Shown one piece after another: positions 8,609-18,209 of a stretch of 56,309 nt of DNA (its first letter is position 1; each line of letters opens with the position of its first letter). The translations under genes and the position numbers were made by a program. The DNA comes from Methanomassiliicoccus sp. GTDB lineage: Archaea; Thermoplasmatota; Thermoplasmata; Methanomassiliicoccales; Methanomassiliicoccaceae. The stretch is taken from positions 1 to 56,309 of the forward strand of contig JADFDJ010000014.1 in assembly GCA_018262895.1 (NCBI GenBank), read 5' to 3'. The notes beneath the pieces are model-generated. The model did no database searches. It saw only the letters and a list, made by a program, of their open reading frames with translations, and was not told the origin of the DNA.

Positions 8609-10825
8609 ATGATCCAGATAGCGGTGTATGGCAAAGGCGGGATCGGGAAATCGACCGTCTCCGCTAACCTGTCCTACGCGTTGGCCAGGAGCGGGAAGAA
8701 GGTTCTTCAGATAGGATGCGATCCCAAGCACGATTCGACACGACTGTTGCTCAAGGGGAAGGCCCAGACCACCGTGCTGAGCTACATCAGGGAGGTGCCT
8801 TCATCAGAAAGGCGCTTGGATGATGTCCTCAAGGAGGGTGCGTTGGGCATCAAGTGCGTGGAGGCCGGCGGCCCCGAACCGGGGATCGGTTGTGCGGGCC
8901 GGGGGATTCTGAGCACTTTCGATGCCTTAAAAAAGTTAGGGTTGGAGGGGCACCAGTTCGATGTCAAGTTGTACGACGTCCTCGGTGACGTCGTATGCGG
9001 GGGCTTCGCAGTACCGCTGCGGAGGGAGTATGCGGACGCCGTCTATCTGGTCACGTCCGGTGAGTTCATGTCCATCTACGCGGCCAACAACATCCTGAAG
9101 GGCATCCGTAACTTCGACGGCGATGCCTGCAGGGTCGCTGGTCTCATCTTCAACAGCCGCGGGTTGGATGGGGAGGTGGAGATCGTGGAGAGGTTCGCAC
9201 GTGGCGTCGACCTCCCCATCGTGGCCTCCATTCCCCGCAGTCAACTGTTCTCCATGGCAGAGCGGGAGGCGAGAACCGTCGTGGAGATGTTCCCTGAGTC
9301 CCAGCCGGCGAGGGTCATAGTAGGGCTCTCTCGGCATGTGGACAATATGACGAGGGATCCCGGTATCCTCAGACCCGCATGCCCCCTGAACGATGACCAG
9401 ATGAACCAGCTTGCTTCGGGAAGGGAGGTCGACAGAGGATGCAGATGGCCCGACAAGGCGACCGTGCAGGAGGCCTTGGGGTGCAGTTTGAAGTGTGCAT
9501 CCCAGGATGCCGTGCGTGCAACCCACGACCCATTGGAACGGAAGATACTACACACCTGCGCCACCAACGGAGCGGTCCACTGCACATCCCAGATCGATAA
9601 AGCCGTGACCATCATCCACGGTCCTCGTAGCTGCGCCCACATAATGGCAGCCTCAAGCGACCATTATGCCCTCAGCGCTTGGAAGCGGAACGGGGAGCTG
9701 CAGTCAGCACCCACGGCATATCGGCTGATGTCCACGAACATGGACGACCACATCTCGATATTCGGGGGCACCCAATCTTTAGAGGGTCTTTTACGGGAGA
9801 AGGCCGAGCAGGGACACCGCACCATGTTCGTTATAACAACCTGCGCCTCAGGCATCATAGGGGATGATGTGGCCGCGGTCGCCAAGCGGATTGAGCGGGA
9901 CCACAGGGGAACGGTGGTGAAGGTTATCGAAGCTGATGGCAACATCACGGGTGAGTGGGACCAAGGATACCTCGACGCGGTGAAGAGCGTCACCGAGCTG
10001 GTGGACAGGGACGTGACCCCGGAAATGGATACGGTGAACATAATCGGTGAGAGGGATTTCTTCATCTACAACCGTGAGCGCAATTTCAGGATCGCCAGTG
10101 ATGTGCTGGGCAGATTGGGATTGCGGGTTAACTGCCGGTTCCTCTCTGGTTGCGATGTTACCGCCATCAGGAACTTCAACAAGGGAGGGCTGAACCTGCT
10201 GGCCCAGGACGATGCTTTGTCTAGGAGCATGGGGGAGATGCTCAGGGACCGCCTAGGTGTTCGGCTGTTCGACCTGCCTCTTCCTGTCGGGCTCCGGGAG
10301 ACGATCACCTGGGTCGAGGAGCTATCCCGGGCCATGGGGCGAGAGGGAGCGGGGAAGGCCATGATCGAGGAGCTGAGTGCGGAGTACCAGAGCGGCGTTG
10401 CCAACGCGCGGCCATGGCTGAAGGGGAGGAAGGTTCTTGTCCTGAACAAATACTCCACCAACATCGACTGGCTTTTGGACCTGCTCATGGACCTGGACAT
10501 GAGGGTCCTGAAGGTCGGTCTGGGAGTAAAGCACTATCCCGGCGAGCCGCGGTCTGGCCTTGACACCAGGTGCACGAGGTATTTGAACGCTATCACCTTC
10601 CAGGAGGACTACGGGCTTGATGACCTGAGGATGGACATCGAGTCCTTGGCGCCCGACCTCGTTCTCTCGGACCAGAGGATACCTCGGGACCAGGTATGCC
10701 ATTACGACGTCATCTACAGGCCGGACATTGGTATCAGATCGTCGGTGGAGCTGGCCAAACGATGGGCCAACATCGTGAGACTGCCTCAGATCGAAGGATG
10801 GAAGATGGAGGGGAAGGGGCAATGA
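8609..10825 (+). CDS. Nitrogenase-like fusion: NifH/BchL-type reductase joined to a NifD/BchN-type subunit
   Basis: One 738-residue frame combines both components of a nitrogenase-like enzyme. Residues 1-250 are a NifH/BchL/CfbC-type iron protein: P-loop GKGGIGKST at 8-16, GCDPKHDST near 36, and the two cysteines that hold the bridging [4Fe-4S] cluster, C95 (GIGCAGRG) and C130 (DVVCGGF). A linker of about 60 residues contains four cysteines (C258, C278, C292, C296). Residues 305-738 resemble NifD/BchN/CfbD, with candidate cluster cysteines C317/C325, C342 (GPRSCAH) and C412 ([11 protein letters not shown]). The gene follows chlD by 21 nt and overlaps the next subunit by ATGA. CfbC and CfbD, used for F430, are separate proteins and CfbD is homodimeric. 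This protein is fused and has a second D/K-type partner, so it is probably a different tetrapyrrole reductase. Its substrate is unknown. Confidence 0.88.
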   Translation: MIQIAVYGKGGIGKSTVSANLSYALARSGKKVLQIGCDPKHDSTRLLLKGKAQTTVLSYIREVPSSERRLDDVLKEGALGIKCVEAGGPEPGIGCAGRGILSTFDALKKLGLEGHQFDVKLYDVLGDVVCGGFAVPLRREYADAVYLVTSGEFMSIYAANNILKGIRNFDGDACRVAGLIFNSRGLDGEVEIVERFARGVDLPIVASIPRSQLFSMAEREARTVVEMFPESQPARVIVGLSRHVDNMTRDPGILRPACPLNDDQMNQLASGREVDRGCRWPDKATVQEALGCSLKCASQDAVRATHDPLERKILHTCATNGAVHCTSQIDKAVTIIHGPRSCAHIMAASSDHYALSAWKRNGELQSAPTAYRLMSTNMDDHISIFGGTQSLEGLLREKAEQGHRTMFVITTCASGIIGDDVAAVAKRIERDHRGTVVKVIEADGNITGEWDQGYLDAVKSVTELVDRDVTPEMDTVNIIGERDFFIYNRERNFRIASDVLGRLGLRVNCRFLSGCDVTAIRNFNKGGLNLLAQDDALSRSMGEMLRDRLGVRLFDLPLPVGLRETITWVEELSRAMGREGAGKAMIEELSAEYQSGVANARPWLKGRKVLVLNKYSTNIDWLLDLLMDLDMRVLKVGLGVKHYPGEPRSGLDTRCTRYLNAITFQEDYGLDDLRMDIESLAPDLVLSDQRIPRDQVCHYDVIYRPDIGIRSSVELAKRWANIVRLPQIEGWKMEGKGQ

Positions 10826-12090
10826 ACATCGAGCCCGATGGCCTCACGGGATGCCTGCTTGCCGTTGAGAGCATCAAGGATGCTAGGGCGATCCTCAATG
10901 GTCCTGGCGGCTGCAGAAACTATCACTCGTTCCTTTCTGAGCTCCACTATCCGCGGACCGACTCCGGGGGCATTACCGAGTTCATGGAGCCCTATTTCAT
11001 GGGGCAGCCAAGGCTTCCGTGCACCTATCTCGACGAGGACGACTACATACGCGGGTCGGTCGAGAAGATGGAGAGGATTCTGCCTGTCGTAGAGAGAAAA
11101 GGTGACCGCCTGGCTGTGGTCATTAACTCCCCGGGTGCAGCCCTCATCGGGGACGATATTGATGGTGCTATCGATCGCGCCGGTTTTTCAGATAAGATGC
11201 TGACCCTCGAGGAACCCACCTTCTCCACCCCTGCTTCCACGGCCTATGACTCCACCATACGTACCATAATGAATTGGCTGGACCAGCCGAGGACGGATAC
11301 GATCCCGAAATCGGTGAACATACTGGGTATGTCTATCACCAACAAGGACTGGAGGCATGGGGTCTTTGAGCTGCAGGGATGCTTGGAGAGGATGGGGCTT
11401 ACCGTCCTCTCCGTCCCAGGGGCGGCCTGCACGGTCGAAGGCCTTCGAAGATCTGTGCGAGCCTCTTGCAACATTATCGTTTCCCCCGAGTATAGCTTAT
11501 CGACCGCGCAGTGGTACGAGGAAAAATACGGTATTCCATGGGTAATGAGCGAGGAGGGCGCTCCCGTGGGCTTTGGCGCCACGGAGCGGTGGCTGAGGAC
11601 CATAGCCGACGCCACGGGAACGAATGCAAGTGAGGCGATCTCTTCAATGAGGCATTACCGCGAGGTTGCGGCACGCTTCCTCACGGAGTTCCAGCGCCAC
11701 TCCACCCTTCCCAAGGGCATTACCTTCGCAGTGAAGGCGGACAGCTCGGTGGCTCTGCCTTTGACGAAATGGCTGTTGGAGTACCTGGGCATGGTGCCCG
11801 TGTCCGTGCGGCTCAATCCAGGAGGGGACCCGACAATGGCCGACTCGCTGAGATCGTTCCTCGAGCAACAGGAGTTCGGGGAGGCCTGGGACAAGGGGCT
11901 TCAAGAGAGCCGTCCGGATGTTGTACTGGCTGACGGCCACACGGCCAGATTGATGAAGGGCATGCGATATTGCCGCGTGGGCGTGGACATCTCCTTGCCA
12001 TCGCTGGACCGGTTCAACTTCATTCCCCGGACGATCTTCGGTGCTCAGGGAGCGATGTACCTACTGGACGAGATAATAAACGGGATCTAG
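10822..12090 (+). CDS. Nitrogenase-like NifK/BchB-type second subunit
   Basis: A 422-residue member of the oxidoreductase/nitrogenase component 1 family, the expected partner of the D-type half of the upstream fusion. Near the N-terminus, C11 (LTGCLLA) and C31 (GPGGCRNYH) match the first two cluster-ligand positions. The third position, in the stretch [12 protein letters not shown], has no cysteine, unlike C412 of the fusion protein. The start ATG overlaps the upstream stop as ATGA, giving coupled and probably stoichiometric synthesis. The stop is TAG, followed directly by a bidirectional terminator. A cluster between the subunits with unequal ligands recalls DPOR (BchN/BchB), where one ligand is not cysteine. 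This comparison is inference. Confidence 0.85.
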   Translation: MNIEPDGLTGCLLAVESIKDARAILNGPGGCRNYHSFLSELHYPRTDSGGITEFMEPYFMGQPRLPCTYLDEDDYIRGSVEKMERILPVVERKGDRLAVVINSPGAALIGDDIDGAIDRAGFSDKMLTLEEPTFSTPASTAYDSTIRTIMNWLDQPRTDTIPKSVNILGMSITNKDWRHGVFELQGCLERMGLTVLSVPGAACTVEGLRRSVRASCNIIVSPEYSLSTAQWYEEKYGIPWVMSEEGAPVGFGATERWLRTIADATGTNASEAISSMRHYREVAARFLTEFQRHSTLPKGITFAVKADSSVALPLTKWLLEYLGMVPVSVRLNPGGDPTMADSLRSFLEQQEFGEAWDKGLQESRPDVVLADGHTARLMKGMRYCRVGVDISLPSLDRFNFIPRTIFGAQGAMYLLDEIINGI

Positions 12091-12095
12091 GATAG

Positions 12096-12146
12096 TTTAA
12101 AAAGGCCCCCTTCCCCTGCCTGAGGGAGGAGGCCTTCTTCCCTTTT
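12096..12146. terminator. Bidirectional terminator between convergent operons
   Basis: A G+C-rich imperfect hairpin (AAGGCC at 12102-12107 pairing with GGCCTT at 12131-12136, with a C-rich and G-rich inner stem) is flanked on the plus side by CTTCCCTTTT and on the minus side by TTTTTAAAC. It sits between the TAG stops of the NifK-like gene and the first CobN gene. Confidence 0.6.
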
Positions 12147-15100
12147 CTACTCATTGATCTCCTCTAAGAGAGACTCCGCGTCCAGATATATGGACCGGAG
12201 CTTCTCGCTCATATCCTCGCTTGGCTCCCATAACCCTCTCTGTATGACCTCCAGCAAACGGCTGGCCATCTCCCTCAGGGCATAAGGGTTGTTCTCCTCC
12301 AGCCATTTCCGGGTCTCTTCGTCGAGAAGGAACCTCTCCGTCATCCCTTCATACATCCACGGCTCGATGACGTCCGATGTGGCGTCCCAGCCCAGAGAGT
12401 ACTCGATCACGTACGATAGTTCCATTGCCCCCCTATAACCATGCTCCTTCAGCCCCTGGATCCATTTTGGGTTGAGCACTCTGCTCCTGAACACATAACG
12501 AAGTTCCTCCTCCAACGAACGGGTCTTGAGGCGTTGGGGGTCCGAGCTGTCCCCCATGATGGAGTAAGGCTTGCGTCCCCCGTAGGTCCTTATCATGGCG
12601 TTCATGCCTCCGAGGTAACCATATTCGTCGTCGACGTCCAGGAGGTCGAACTCCCGGTCCTCGTGGTTCTTCACGGTCACGTCCAGCTGGGACATCCGGT
12701 CCTTGAAGAACTCGGCCAGTTTATCACCATGGCGGCCTCGCCCATAGGCATAGGCGCCCCAGGTGATGTAGGTCTCAGCAAGGTCCTCGGTGGTGGACCA
12801 CTTGGAGGACTCGATCATCTTATCAATCCCGTAGCCGTATGTGCCAGGCGGATCGCCGAAGACGCGGACGATCGCCTGGGAACGTGCCTCGTTGGGGGAT
12901 AATCCCTGCCGAATGGCCTTCTGGATGTCCTCCTTTAGGTGCTTGACCAAGTAGTTCTCATCGTCCGACTCGTCCAGGGAGGCGATGATCTCCACCCCCT
13001 CGTCTATCATCTCAATGAGGTTGGGGAAGGTGTCTCGGAACAGGCCGCTGATCCTGAGAGTGACGTCGATCCTCGGACGGCCGAGCTCGGAAAGCGGGAT
13101 CACGTCAAGTCCTATCACTCGGCCACCGGTAGCGCTCCACCTCGGTCTAAGGCCCATTAGCCAGAGAATATATGCGATGTCGTCCCCGCCGGTCCTCATG
13201 GTGTCGAGCGCCCAGATCACTATGCCGACGTTCTTCGGGTAGCAGCCCATCTCCTTGACGTGACGATCGACCATCTGGTCCGCCATCTTCCGGCCCACCT
13301 CCCAGCACGCGTAGCTCGGGATCGTGTCAGGATCTATGGTGAAAAAATTACGGCCCGTAGGCAGCAGGTGGGCGTTGCCTCTGGTCGGAGAGCCGGATGG
13401 TCCGGGGGGCACATAGCCCGCACCGAGGCCGATCATGAGGTTGGATATCTCTTCCACGGTGCCCTTGATCCCAGGGACGACAGTGTCACATATGAACTCC
13501 GTTGATTCCAGAAGGTGCACGTTCTTATCTGGATAGGCTTCTCTTACCATTTCAGAGCAATCATCTCGGCGGAATTCGGCATCCATCATCTTTTCGATAA
13601 GACGATGGCACTCTTCGTCGACCTTATCGAGGAGCGTTCCCTTTAACTGACCTAGGTCAGGGTGTATTACTGAAGGTTCGTCCAAGAGATCATGAAGGTC
13701 CCATCCTTTGGCCTCGGCCAGGGCTTCCCTGAGGGAGGGCGTGCTCCCGTTCTGCAGTCTTGTAAGGCCGTATATCATCTCCTCCATCCGCTTTCCCTCC
13801 GGGACCTTCCCCAAGATGTGCAGTCCATCCCTGATCAGGGCGTCCTTCAGCTCGGAGACGTAGTCGTACAGGTCGTTGAGGTGGTCGGAGATCTCTTCGG
13901 GGGTGGCGTCCTTGGATACCCCCATGTCCTCCATCATCGAGAGGTTCTTCACGAGATCGTGGATCTTTTGGAGCAGTATCGAGGCCTGGTCCTTCTGTTT
14001 CGCGTTGACTGCGTGAAAGTACTCCTGCAGGTTCCCATCCAACTCCATCAGGTCATCGTAGCTGTCCGCCCGGGCCATGGCCGGTATGAGGTGATCCACG
14101 AGCACCGCCGCGCTCCGGCGCTTAGCCCCAGTACCCTCGCCGGGATTGTGGATGATGTATGGGTATAGATTGGGGATGCTGCCGAGAACTATGTCCGGAT
14201 AGCAACGCTCAGAGAGCCCTACGCTCTTGCCGGGCAGCCATTCCAGAGTCCCGTGCGTACCCATGGATATGATGATGTGCGCTCCGAAGACATCCCTTAT
14301 CCACCTGTAGTAGGAGAGGTATTGATGGGGTATCACCACATCCGTGCTGTGGGTCAAGGCTTCTGCCTGCTCCCGAAGGCCGCGCAACGGCTGGAGGCCG
14401 ATGAAGACATTGCCGTTCCTTACCCCGGGGACGATCAGACGTCCCTCCACGTTGGCCATCTCCCCCGGCGGTTGACCCCAGCTCCTGCACATCTCCTCTC
14501 TTGACAGGGGGTGGACCTCATCGAACCATCTGTTATACTGGTCCGGGCTCACGGTATCGGCGGCCCGTTCCAGGATCGACTGCGGAGATAGCCACTCGGT
14601 GTCGTTCGTAACCCCTGACATTATCTCATCCAGAAGTTCCTTCCCATCTGCCGGTAGGTGGTCTATGGTGTAACCCTGCTCCTTCATCGCCCGGAGGATG
14701 GCGACGAGGCTCTGATATGTATCCAGACCAGCAGCGGTTCCGACCCTGTCGATCTGGGGGGCCCAAAGCGTGATGACCACTTTCCTCAGGGCAGGGGGGG
14801 TCCTGGCAAGGGTGGCATATGCCATGGAGAGGGAGGCTGCCCTCTTCACTCTCTCCGGTATTGGTCGCGATGTCCGCCGACCCTCACTGTCGATCTCCGT
14901 ACAAGCTATTGGTACGGTGATGATCTGACCATCGAACTCCGGTCCAACCACCCCGACCGATATCTCCGCAGCGCTCAGACCGAAGGTGTTCTCCTCCCAT
15001 GCTGCCTGGGCCCTCCATAAGGTCATTACCTGTAGGACGGGGACGTTGAGGTCCTTGAAGAAGTTGTACACCTCGACCTTTGTGCTGCCCATGCCGGGAT

Positions 15101-15890
15101 TGGCCAGGGGCAACTGGGAAAAGCCCATGGCCATTATGACCGCACCTACTCTGGGCTTGCCCCCTTCCATTAGGAACTCCTCCACGACCTTGCGTATCCC
15201 GATTGAACCGGTGATCTCGCTGGGAGTGGAGGTGAAGAAGACCGGTAGGACGTTGGCCCCTATCTCATCGAGTGCTCGGATAAGAGCATCGATAGGTCCA
15301 AGGTCTCCGCTCATCCACTGTCCCTGGGGAAAGAGTATGCCCACTGTGGGGCGGGAGGCATCGAGGGTTCCAAGATAGGATTCCAGGTCGATATTCGGAA
15401 CATGATCGGGGTGGTATATGCCCTCTGTACGGGGCCGTCTGGGCTCGGGCACCTCCAGATCGCTCATCCCTCCCAGTTCTCGGCAGCTCCAGGTCAGGAG
15501 CCCGCGCAGATTGTCCGCCCCGCCCATCTCGACGTATCTCCTTACCTGATCGTACTTATCGTCCGGCAAGGTGAATAGGTGACGGAACTCCACCATGATC
15601 TCCCGCATCCCTTCCAGGTCGACGAAGGTGGGGCGCTTGGTCTGTTCTAATAGCTCCTTCAATCGTTCGAACTTCTTGAATCGCGAGGGGTCTCCATGGC
15701 AGCGTATGAGCACAAGGTCGGACCTCTTGACCTCCTTGAGGGCCTCAAGGAAGGCTCTCTCCTCCCTATCCAGCACTTCTGACTCGAAGCTGACCAGGGA
15801 AAGGTCAAGACCCTGGTCTTGGAGTTCCCTGGTCGCTTCCCTCATGACATGGGAGTCCCTCTTTCCCACCGAGAAGTCCAGCACTCTCAT
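12147..15890 (-). CDS. cobN: CobN/ChlH-family chelatase large subunit (copy 1)
   Basis: Large porphyrin/corrin-binding subunit of an ATP-dependent metal chelatase. At 1247 aa it has the family length. Characteristic stretches include GTHGTLEWLPGK near residue 553, YVPPGPSG and SPTRGNAHLLPTGRNF near 840, CYPKNVGIVIWALDTMRTGGDD near 895, and a C-terminal WEPSEDM and LEEINE tail. The start ATG overlaps the upstream isochorismatase-like gene as ATGA. Known CobN works with CobS/CobT, or in archaea with ChlI/ChlD-like partners; those are encoded on the convergent operon. It is strongly similar to the second copy at 18210-21968, most visibly in the central and C-terminal thirds. Cobalt is the default metal for the family, but with this context magnesium, nickel or another metal cannot be excluded. 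Confidence 0.93.
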   Translation of the reverse strand: MRVLDFSVGKRDSHVMREATRELQDQGLDLSLVSFESEVLDREERAFLEALKEVKRSDLVLIRCHGDPSRFKKFERLKELLEQTKRPTFVDLEGMREIMVEFRHLFTLPDDKYDQVRRYVEMGGADNLRGLLTWSCRELGGMSDLEVPEPRRPRTEGIYHPDHVPNIDLESYLGTLDASRPTVGILFPQGQWMSGDLGPIDALIRALDEIGANVLPVFFTSTPSEITGSIGIRKVVEEFLMEGGKPRVGAVIMAMGFSQLPLANPGMGSTKVEVYNFFKDLNVPVLQVMTLWRAQAAWEENTFGLSAAEISVGVVGPEFDGQIITVPIACTEIDSEGRRTSRPIPERVKRAASLSMAYATLARTPPALRKVVITLWAPQIDRVGTAAGLDTYQSLVAILRAMKEQGYTIDHLPADGKELLDEIMSGVTNDTEWLSPQSILERAADTVSPDQYNRWFDEVHPLSREEMCRSWGQPPGEMANVEGRLIVPGVRNGNVFIGLQPLRGLREQAEALTHSTDVVIPHQYLSYYRWIRDVFGAHIIISMGTHGTLEWLPGKSVGLSERCYPDIVLGSIPNLYPYIIHNPGEGTGAKRRSAAVLVDHLIPAMARADSYDDLMELDGNLQEYFHAVNAKQKDQASILLQKIHDLVKNLSMMEDMGVSKDATPEEISDHLNDLYDYVSELKDALIRDGLHILGKVPEGKRMEEMIYGLTRLQNGSTPSLREALAEAKGWDLHDLLDEPSVIHPDLGQLKGTLLDKVDEECHRLIEKMMDAEFRRDDCSEMVREAYPDKNVHLLESTEFICDTVVPGIKGTVEEISNLMIGLGAGYVPPGPSGSPTRGNAHLLPTGRNFFTIDPDTIPSYACWEVGRKMADQMVDRHVKEMGCYPKNVGIVIWALDTMRTGGDDIAYILWLMGLRPRWSATGGRVIGLDVIPLSELGRPRIDVTLRISGLFRDTFPNLIEMIDEGVEIIASLDESDDENYLVKHLKEDIQKAIRQGLSPNEARSQAIVRVFGDPPGTYGYGIDKMIESSKWSTTEDLAETYITWGAYAYGRGRHGDKLAEFFKDRMSQLDVTVKNHEDREFDLLDVDDEYGYLGGMNAMIRTYGGRKPYSIMGDSSDPQRLKTRSLEEELRYVFRSRVLNPKWIQGLKEHGYRGAMELSYVIEYSLGWDATSDVIEPWMYEGMTERFLLDEETRKWLEENNPYALREMASRLLEVIQRGLWEPSEDMSEKLRSIYLDAESLLEEINE

Positions 15891-16426
15891 TTCTTGCTCA
15901 CCCCATGTCCCACCATCGCCGTCGGAGCGCCACCGAGGATCTGGGAGACGGCCCTGATGCTTAGGGTATCGCAGATCTTCTCCGCGAGATCGATGGATGC
16001 TTGATCGGGTCCCGCTACCGCACCCCTCAACAGGTAAGGGGAGAGGTCCACATCATAGGCTCCGTAGTAGGTAGTGAGAACACAGTTCATAGCGCTCAGG
16101 CCCGCTAGCACCACGGTATCACAGCCTTTCTCCTTCAGCAACGATGCCAGCTCGGTCTTGTTGAAGGCGTTCTGGTAGGTCTTGACCACCCACTTATCCT
16201 CTGGCAATATCTCGATCTCTGGGAAGAGGTCAAAATCACTGGACCCGGGGTAGAGGCTTCTCTCCTTGTACAGGTGATATGTGAACAGCACAGGTGCCCC
16301 GGCCCTCCTGAAGACCTGAATGGCCTCGACCATGTGGGGGAGGGTCTTCTGAACGGAGAGCTTGAGGCCTTCTGACATCTCCAGCCATCCGTTCTGGGCA
16401 TCGATCACCAGCAATGCCGGCTTCAT
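15887..16426 (-). CDS. Isochorismatase-family cysteine hydrolase
   Basis: A 179-residue member of the isochorismatase/nicotinamidase-like superfamily. The expected Asp-Lys-Cys triad is visible: D9 in LLVIDAQNGW, the lysine of WVVKTYQNAF, and the cysteine in GLSAMNCVLTT. A cis-peptide-like element precedes the cysteine. Members hydrolyse amides such as nicotinamide, ureidoacrylate or isochorismate-type ethers; the substrate cannot be predicted here. Its location between an ABC exporter and CobN, with an ATGA overlap to CobN, is unusual for the family and suggests it modifies an amide on the same tetrapyrrole or metallophore. That role is inference. Confidence 0.85.
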   Translation of the reverse strand: MKPALLVIDAQNGWLEMSEGLKLSVQKTLPHMVEAIQVFRRAGAPVLFTYHLYKERSLYPGSSDFDLFPEIEILPEDKWVVKTYQNAFNKTELASLLKEKGCDTVVLAGLSAMNCVLTTYYGAYDVDLSPYLLRGAVAGPDQASIDLAEKICDTLSIRAVSQILGGAPTAMVGHGVSKK

Positions 16427-16585
16427 GCTATACCCTCCTGAGGATCGAACGGTGAACGGCGTTGCCGTTCTTCGCTTGCCACCGAACTTATATCAAACCC
16501 CATCGGCCGCACTTTCTTTCCACCTTTCCTATGGTGATCGCTCCTTTCTTTGTCCTTTGAGCTCGATGTCATTTCGTGCACCCCT

Positions 16586-17335
16586 TCAAATGCTGCTCTT
16601 CTTCAGCTTGTACATGCTGGCGAAGTAGAAGATGGCCCCAAATCCGACCAGGGCGATCAGGGAGATCCAGGGAAAATGCTCACCCAGGGCTGCCGACCTG
16701 ATGCATTCGCTAGATTGTGTCAAGGGCAGAACATAGAGGACCATTCTCACCGCCTCGGGCACTTGGCTGAGAGCGAAGAACGTCCCGCAGAGAAATGTCA
16801 TGGGCAGCATGACCAGGCTGTTGAAGGTGCTCATGCTCTGGTGGGAGTTCACGACCAGGGCAGCGAACACTCCGAAGAAGGAAAAGGCCAGGCATGACAC
16901 CAACAGGGAGAGGATGAAAAGCGGATCTATGATCAGTTGGGGCGATATGAACACCCCCATGACGATGATGGCCCCACAGCTGAGCAGACCCCGGACGACC
17001 CCCAGAAGTGCTTTTCCCACGACAATGGAGGAGTGGGATATGGGGGACATCAGGAACTCGTCGAAGCTCTTGTAGTATAAACGGTCGACGTTCAGCTTCA
17101 TGGCCGCGCCCCCGAAACTCACGGTCATGGAGGTAAGGGCCACGATGCCAGGGATGATGAACGCTATGTAGCTTACCCCCTCCACCGTGAGGTTGTTGCC
17201 CAGACCATACCCGAACGCGACCAGGTACAGGACCGGGCTGACCAGGCTGGTGGCGAGGATGGAGAGCCAATGCCTTCTGAGAAACCGTAGCTCTGGCCAT
17301 AGAACGGAATAGATATCGGTAATGGCATTGCTCAT
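16586..17335 (-). CDS. ABC-2 type exporter permease
   Basis: A 249-residue ABC-2 family membrane protein with about six hydrophobic segments, ending in a short basic tail (LKKSSI). Its start overlaps the stop of the ATPase gene by one base (TGATG), so the two form one transporter. Daunorubicin/Nod-type ABC-2 systems usually move small hydrophobic molecules out of the cell. Its placement between two cobN genes suggests export of a product or intermediate of that pathway, or protection from it. No substrate signature is visible. Confidence 0.85.
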   Translation of the reverse strand: MSNAITDIYSVLWPELRFLRRHWLSILATSLVSPVLYLVAFGYGLGNNLTVEGVSYIAFIIPGIVALTSMTVSFGGAAMKLNVDRLYYKSFDEFLMSPISHSSIVVGKALLGVVRGLLSCGAIIVMGVFISPQLIIDPLFILSLLVSCLAFSFFGVFAALVVNSHQSMSTFNSLVMLPMTFLCGTFFALSQVPEAVRMVLYVLPLTQSSECIRSAALGEHFPWISLIALVGFGAIFYFASMYKLKKSSI

Positions 17336-18198
17336 CAGGCATCACCAACCTTCTGACCAGTCAGCTCCACAAAGACGTCCTCGAGGTTCGATTCCCTGAT
17401 AATGATGGTCTGGTCCTGTGAAGCTATATCCTGAACGAATCGGGTGGCGCCGGCTCGGTCGGAGAAATACTGGTACCTGGTCCCATTGTTATCCCCCTGC
17501 ATCTCCACCGCCACCATGCCCAGCTTCTGCCTGAGCTCCAAAGGTGAACCGAGGGCGATCAGGCGTCCGTGGTCGATTATTCCCACGCGATCGCACAGTG
17601 CTTGGGCCTCCTCGATGTAGTGTGTGGTCAGGAATATCGTGGTGCCGTCGCTGTTAAGGCGCCGCACGAGATCCCACATCCGCCGGCGGGTCTGGGCATC
17701 CAGTCCCACCGTGGGTTCGTCCAGGAAGAGCAGTTGAGGTCGATGAAGGAGGGCACACATGATGGTGGCCCGCTTCTTCATGCCTCCGGACAGGACATCT
17801 ACCATCTTATCGGCATGTTCGGAGAGCCCAGCATATTCGATCAACTCCCTAATGCGGTTCTCGCGTTCCGTGGACCTCATACGATGGAGGCGGGCATGCA
17901 GGACCATGTTCTCACGGATGGAGAGGTCCCTATCGAGGCTCAGGTGCTGCTGTACCACCCCTATCAGCTCCTTTACCCTCTCCCCCTCTTTCACCACGTC
18001 AAGACCATCGATGCTGACCCTGCCCGAGTTGGGCTTGGTCAGGGTGGTCATCACCCTCATGGTGGTTGTCTTTCCTGCACCGTTTGGTCCCAAGAAACCA
18101 AAGATCTCACCTCTCCGTACTTTGAGGTCCAGCTCCTTGACGGCCTCGACCTTCCCATAGTTCTTCGTCAACCTATCGATGGTTATCAGATCGTCCAT
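17335..18198 (-). CDS. ABC-2 type exporter ATPase (DrrA-like)
   Basis: A 287-residue ATPase. It has Walker A GPNGAGKTTT near residue 38, signature LSGGMKKRA near 139, Walker B LLFLDEPTVGLD near 158, and switch TTHYIEEA near 190. A C-terminal region of about 70 residues is typical of the DrrA/NodI subgroup. The ATG at 18198 fits the conserved N-terminus (LITIDRLTKNYG), so the longer upstream frame overlapping cobN is not used. It begins 11 nt after the CobN copy 2 stop and is followed by its permease. Confidence 0.9.
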   Translation of the reverse strand: MDDLITIDRLTKNYGKVEAVKELDLKVRRGEIFGFLGPNGAGKTTTMRVMTTLTKPNSGRVSIDGLDVVKEGERVKELIGVVQQHLSLDRDLSIRENMVLHARLHRMRSTERENRIRELIEYAGLSEHADKMVDVLSGGMKKRATIMCALLHRPQLLFLDEPTVGLDAQTRRRMWDLVRRLNSDGTTIFLTTHYIEEAQALCDRVGIIDHGRLIALGSPLELRQKLGMVAVEMQGDNNGTRYQYFSDRAGATRFVQDIASQDQTIIIRESNLEDVFVELTGQKVGDA

Positions 18199-18209
18199 GC
18201 GATACCCCC

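Noticed and set aside
8609-12090. Calling the nitrogenase-like genes CfbC and CfbD of F430 synthesis
   Set aside because: CfbC and CfbD are separate and CfbD forms homodimers; here H and D are fused and there is a distinct second subunit. cfbA and cfbE are not nearby.
13692-14168. Long open frames opposite the cobN genes
   Set aside because: They are antisense shadows caused by G+C-rich codon bias; the cobN frame is continuous and family-consistent.
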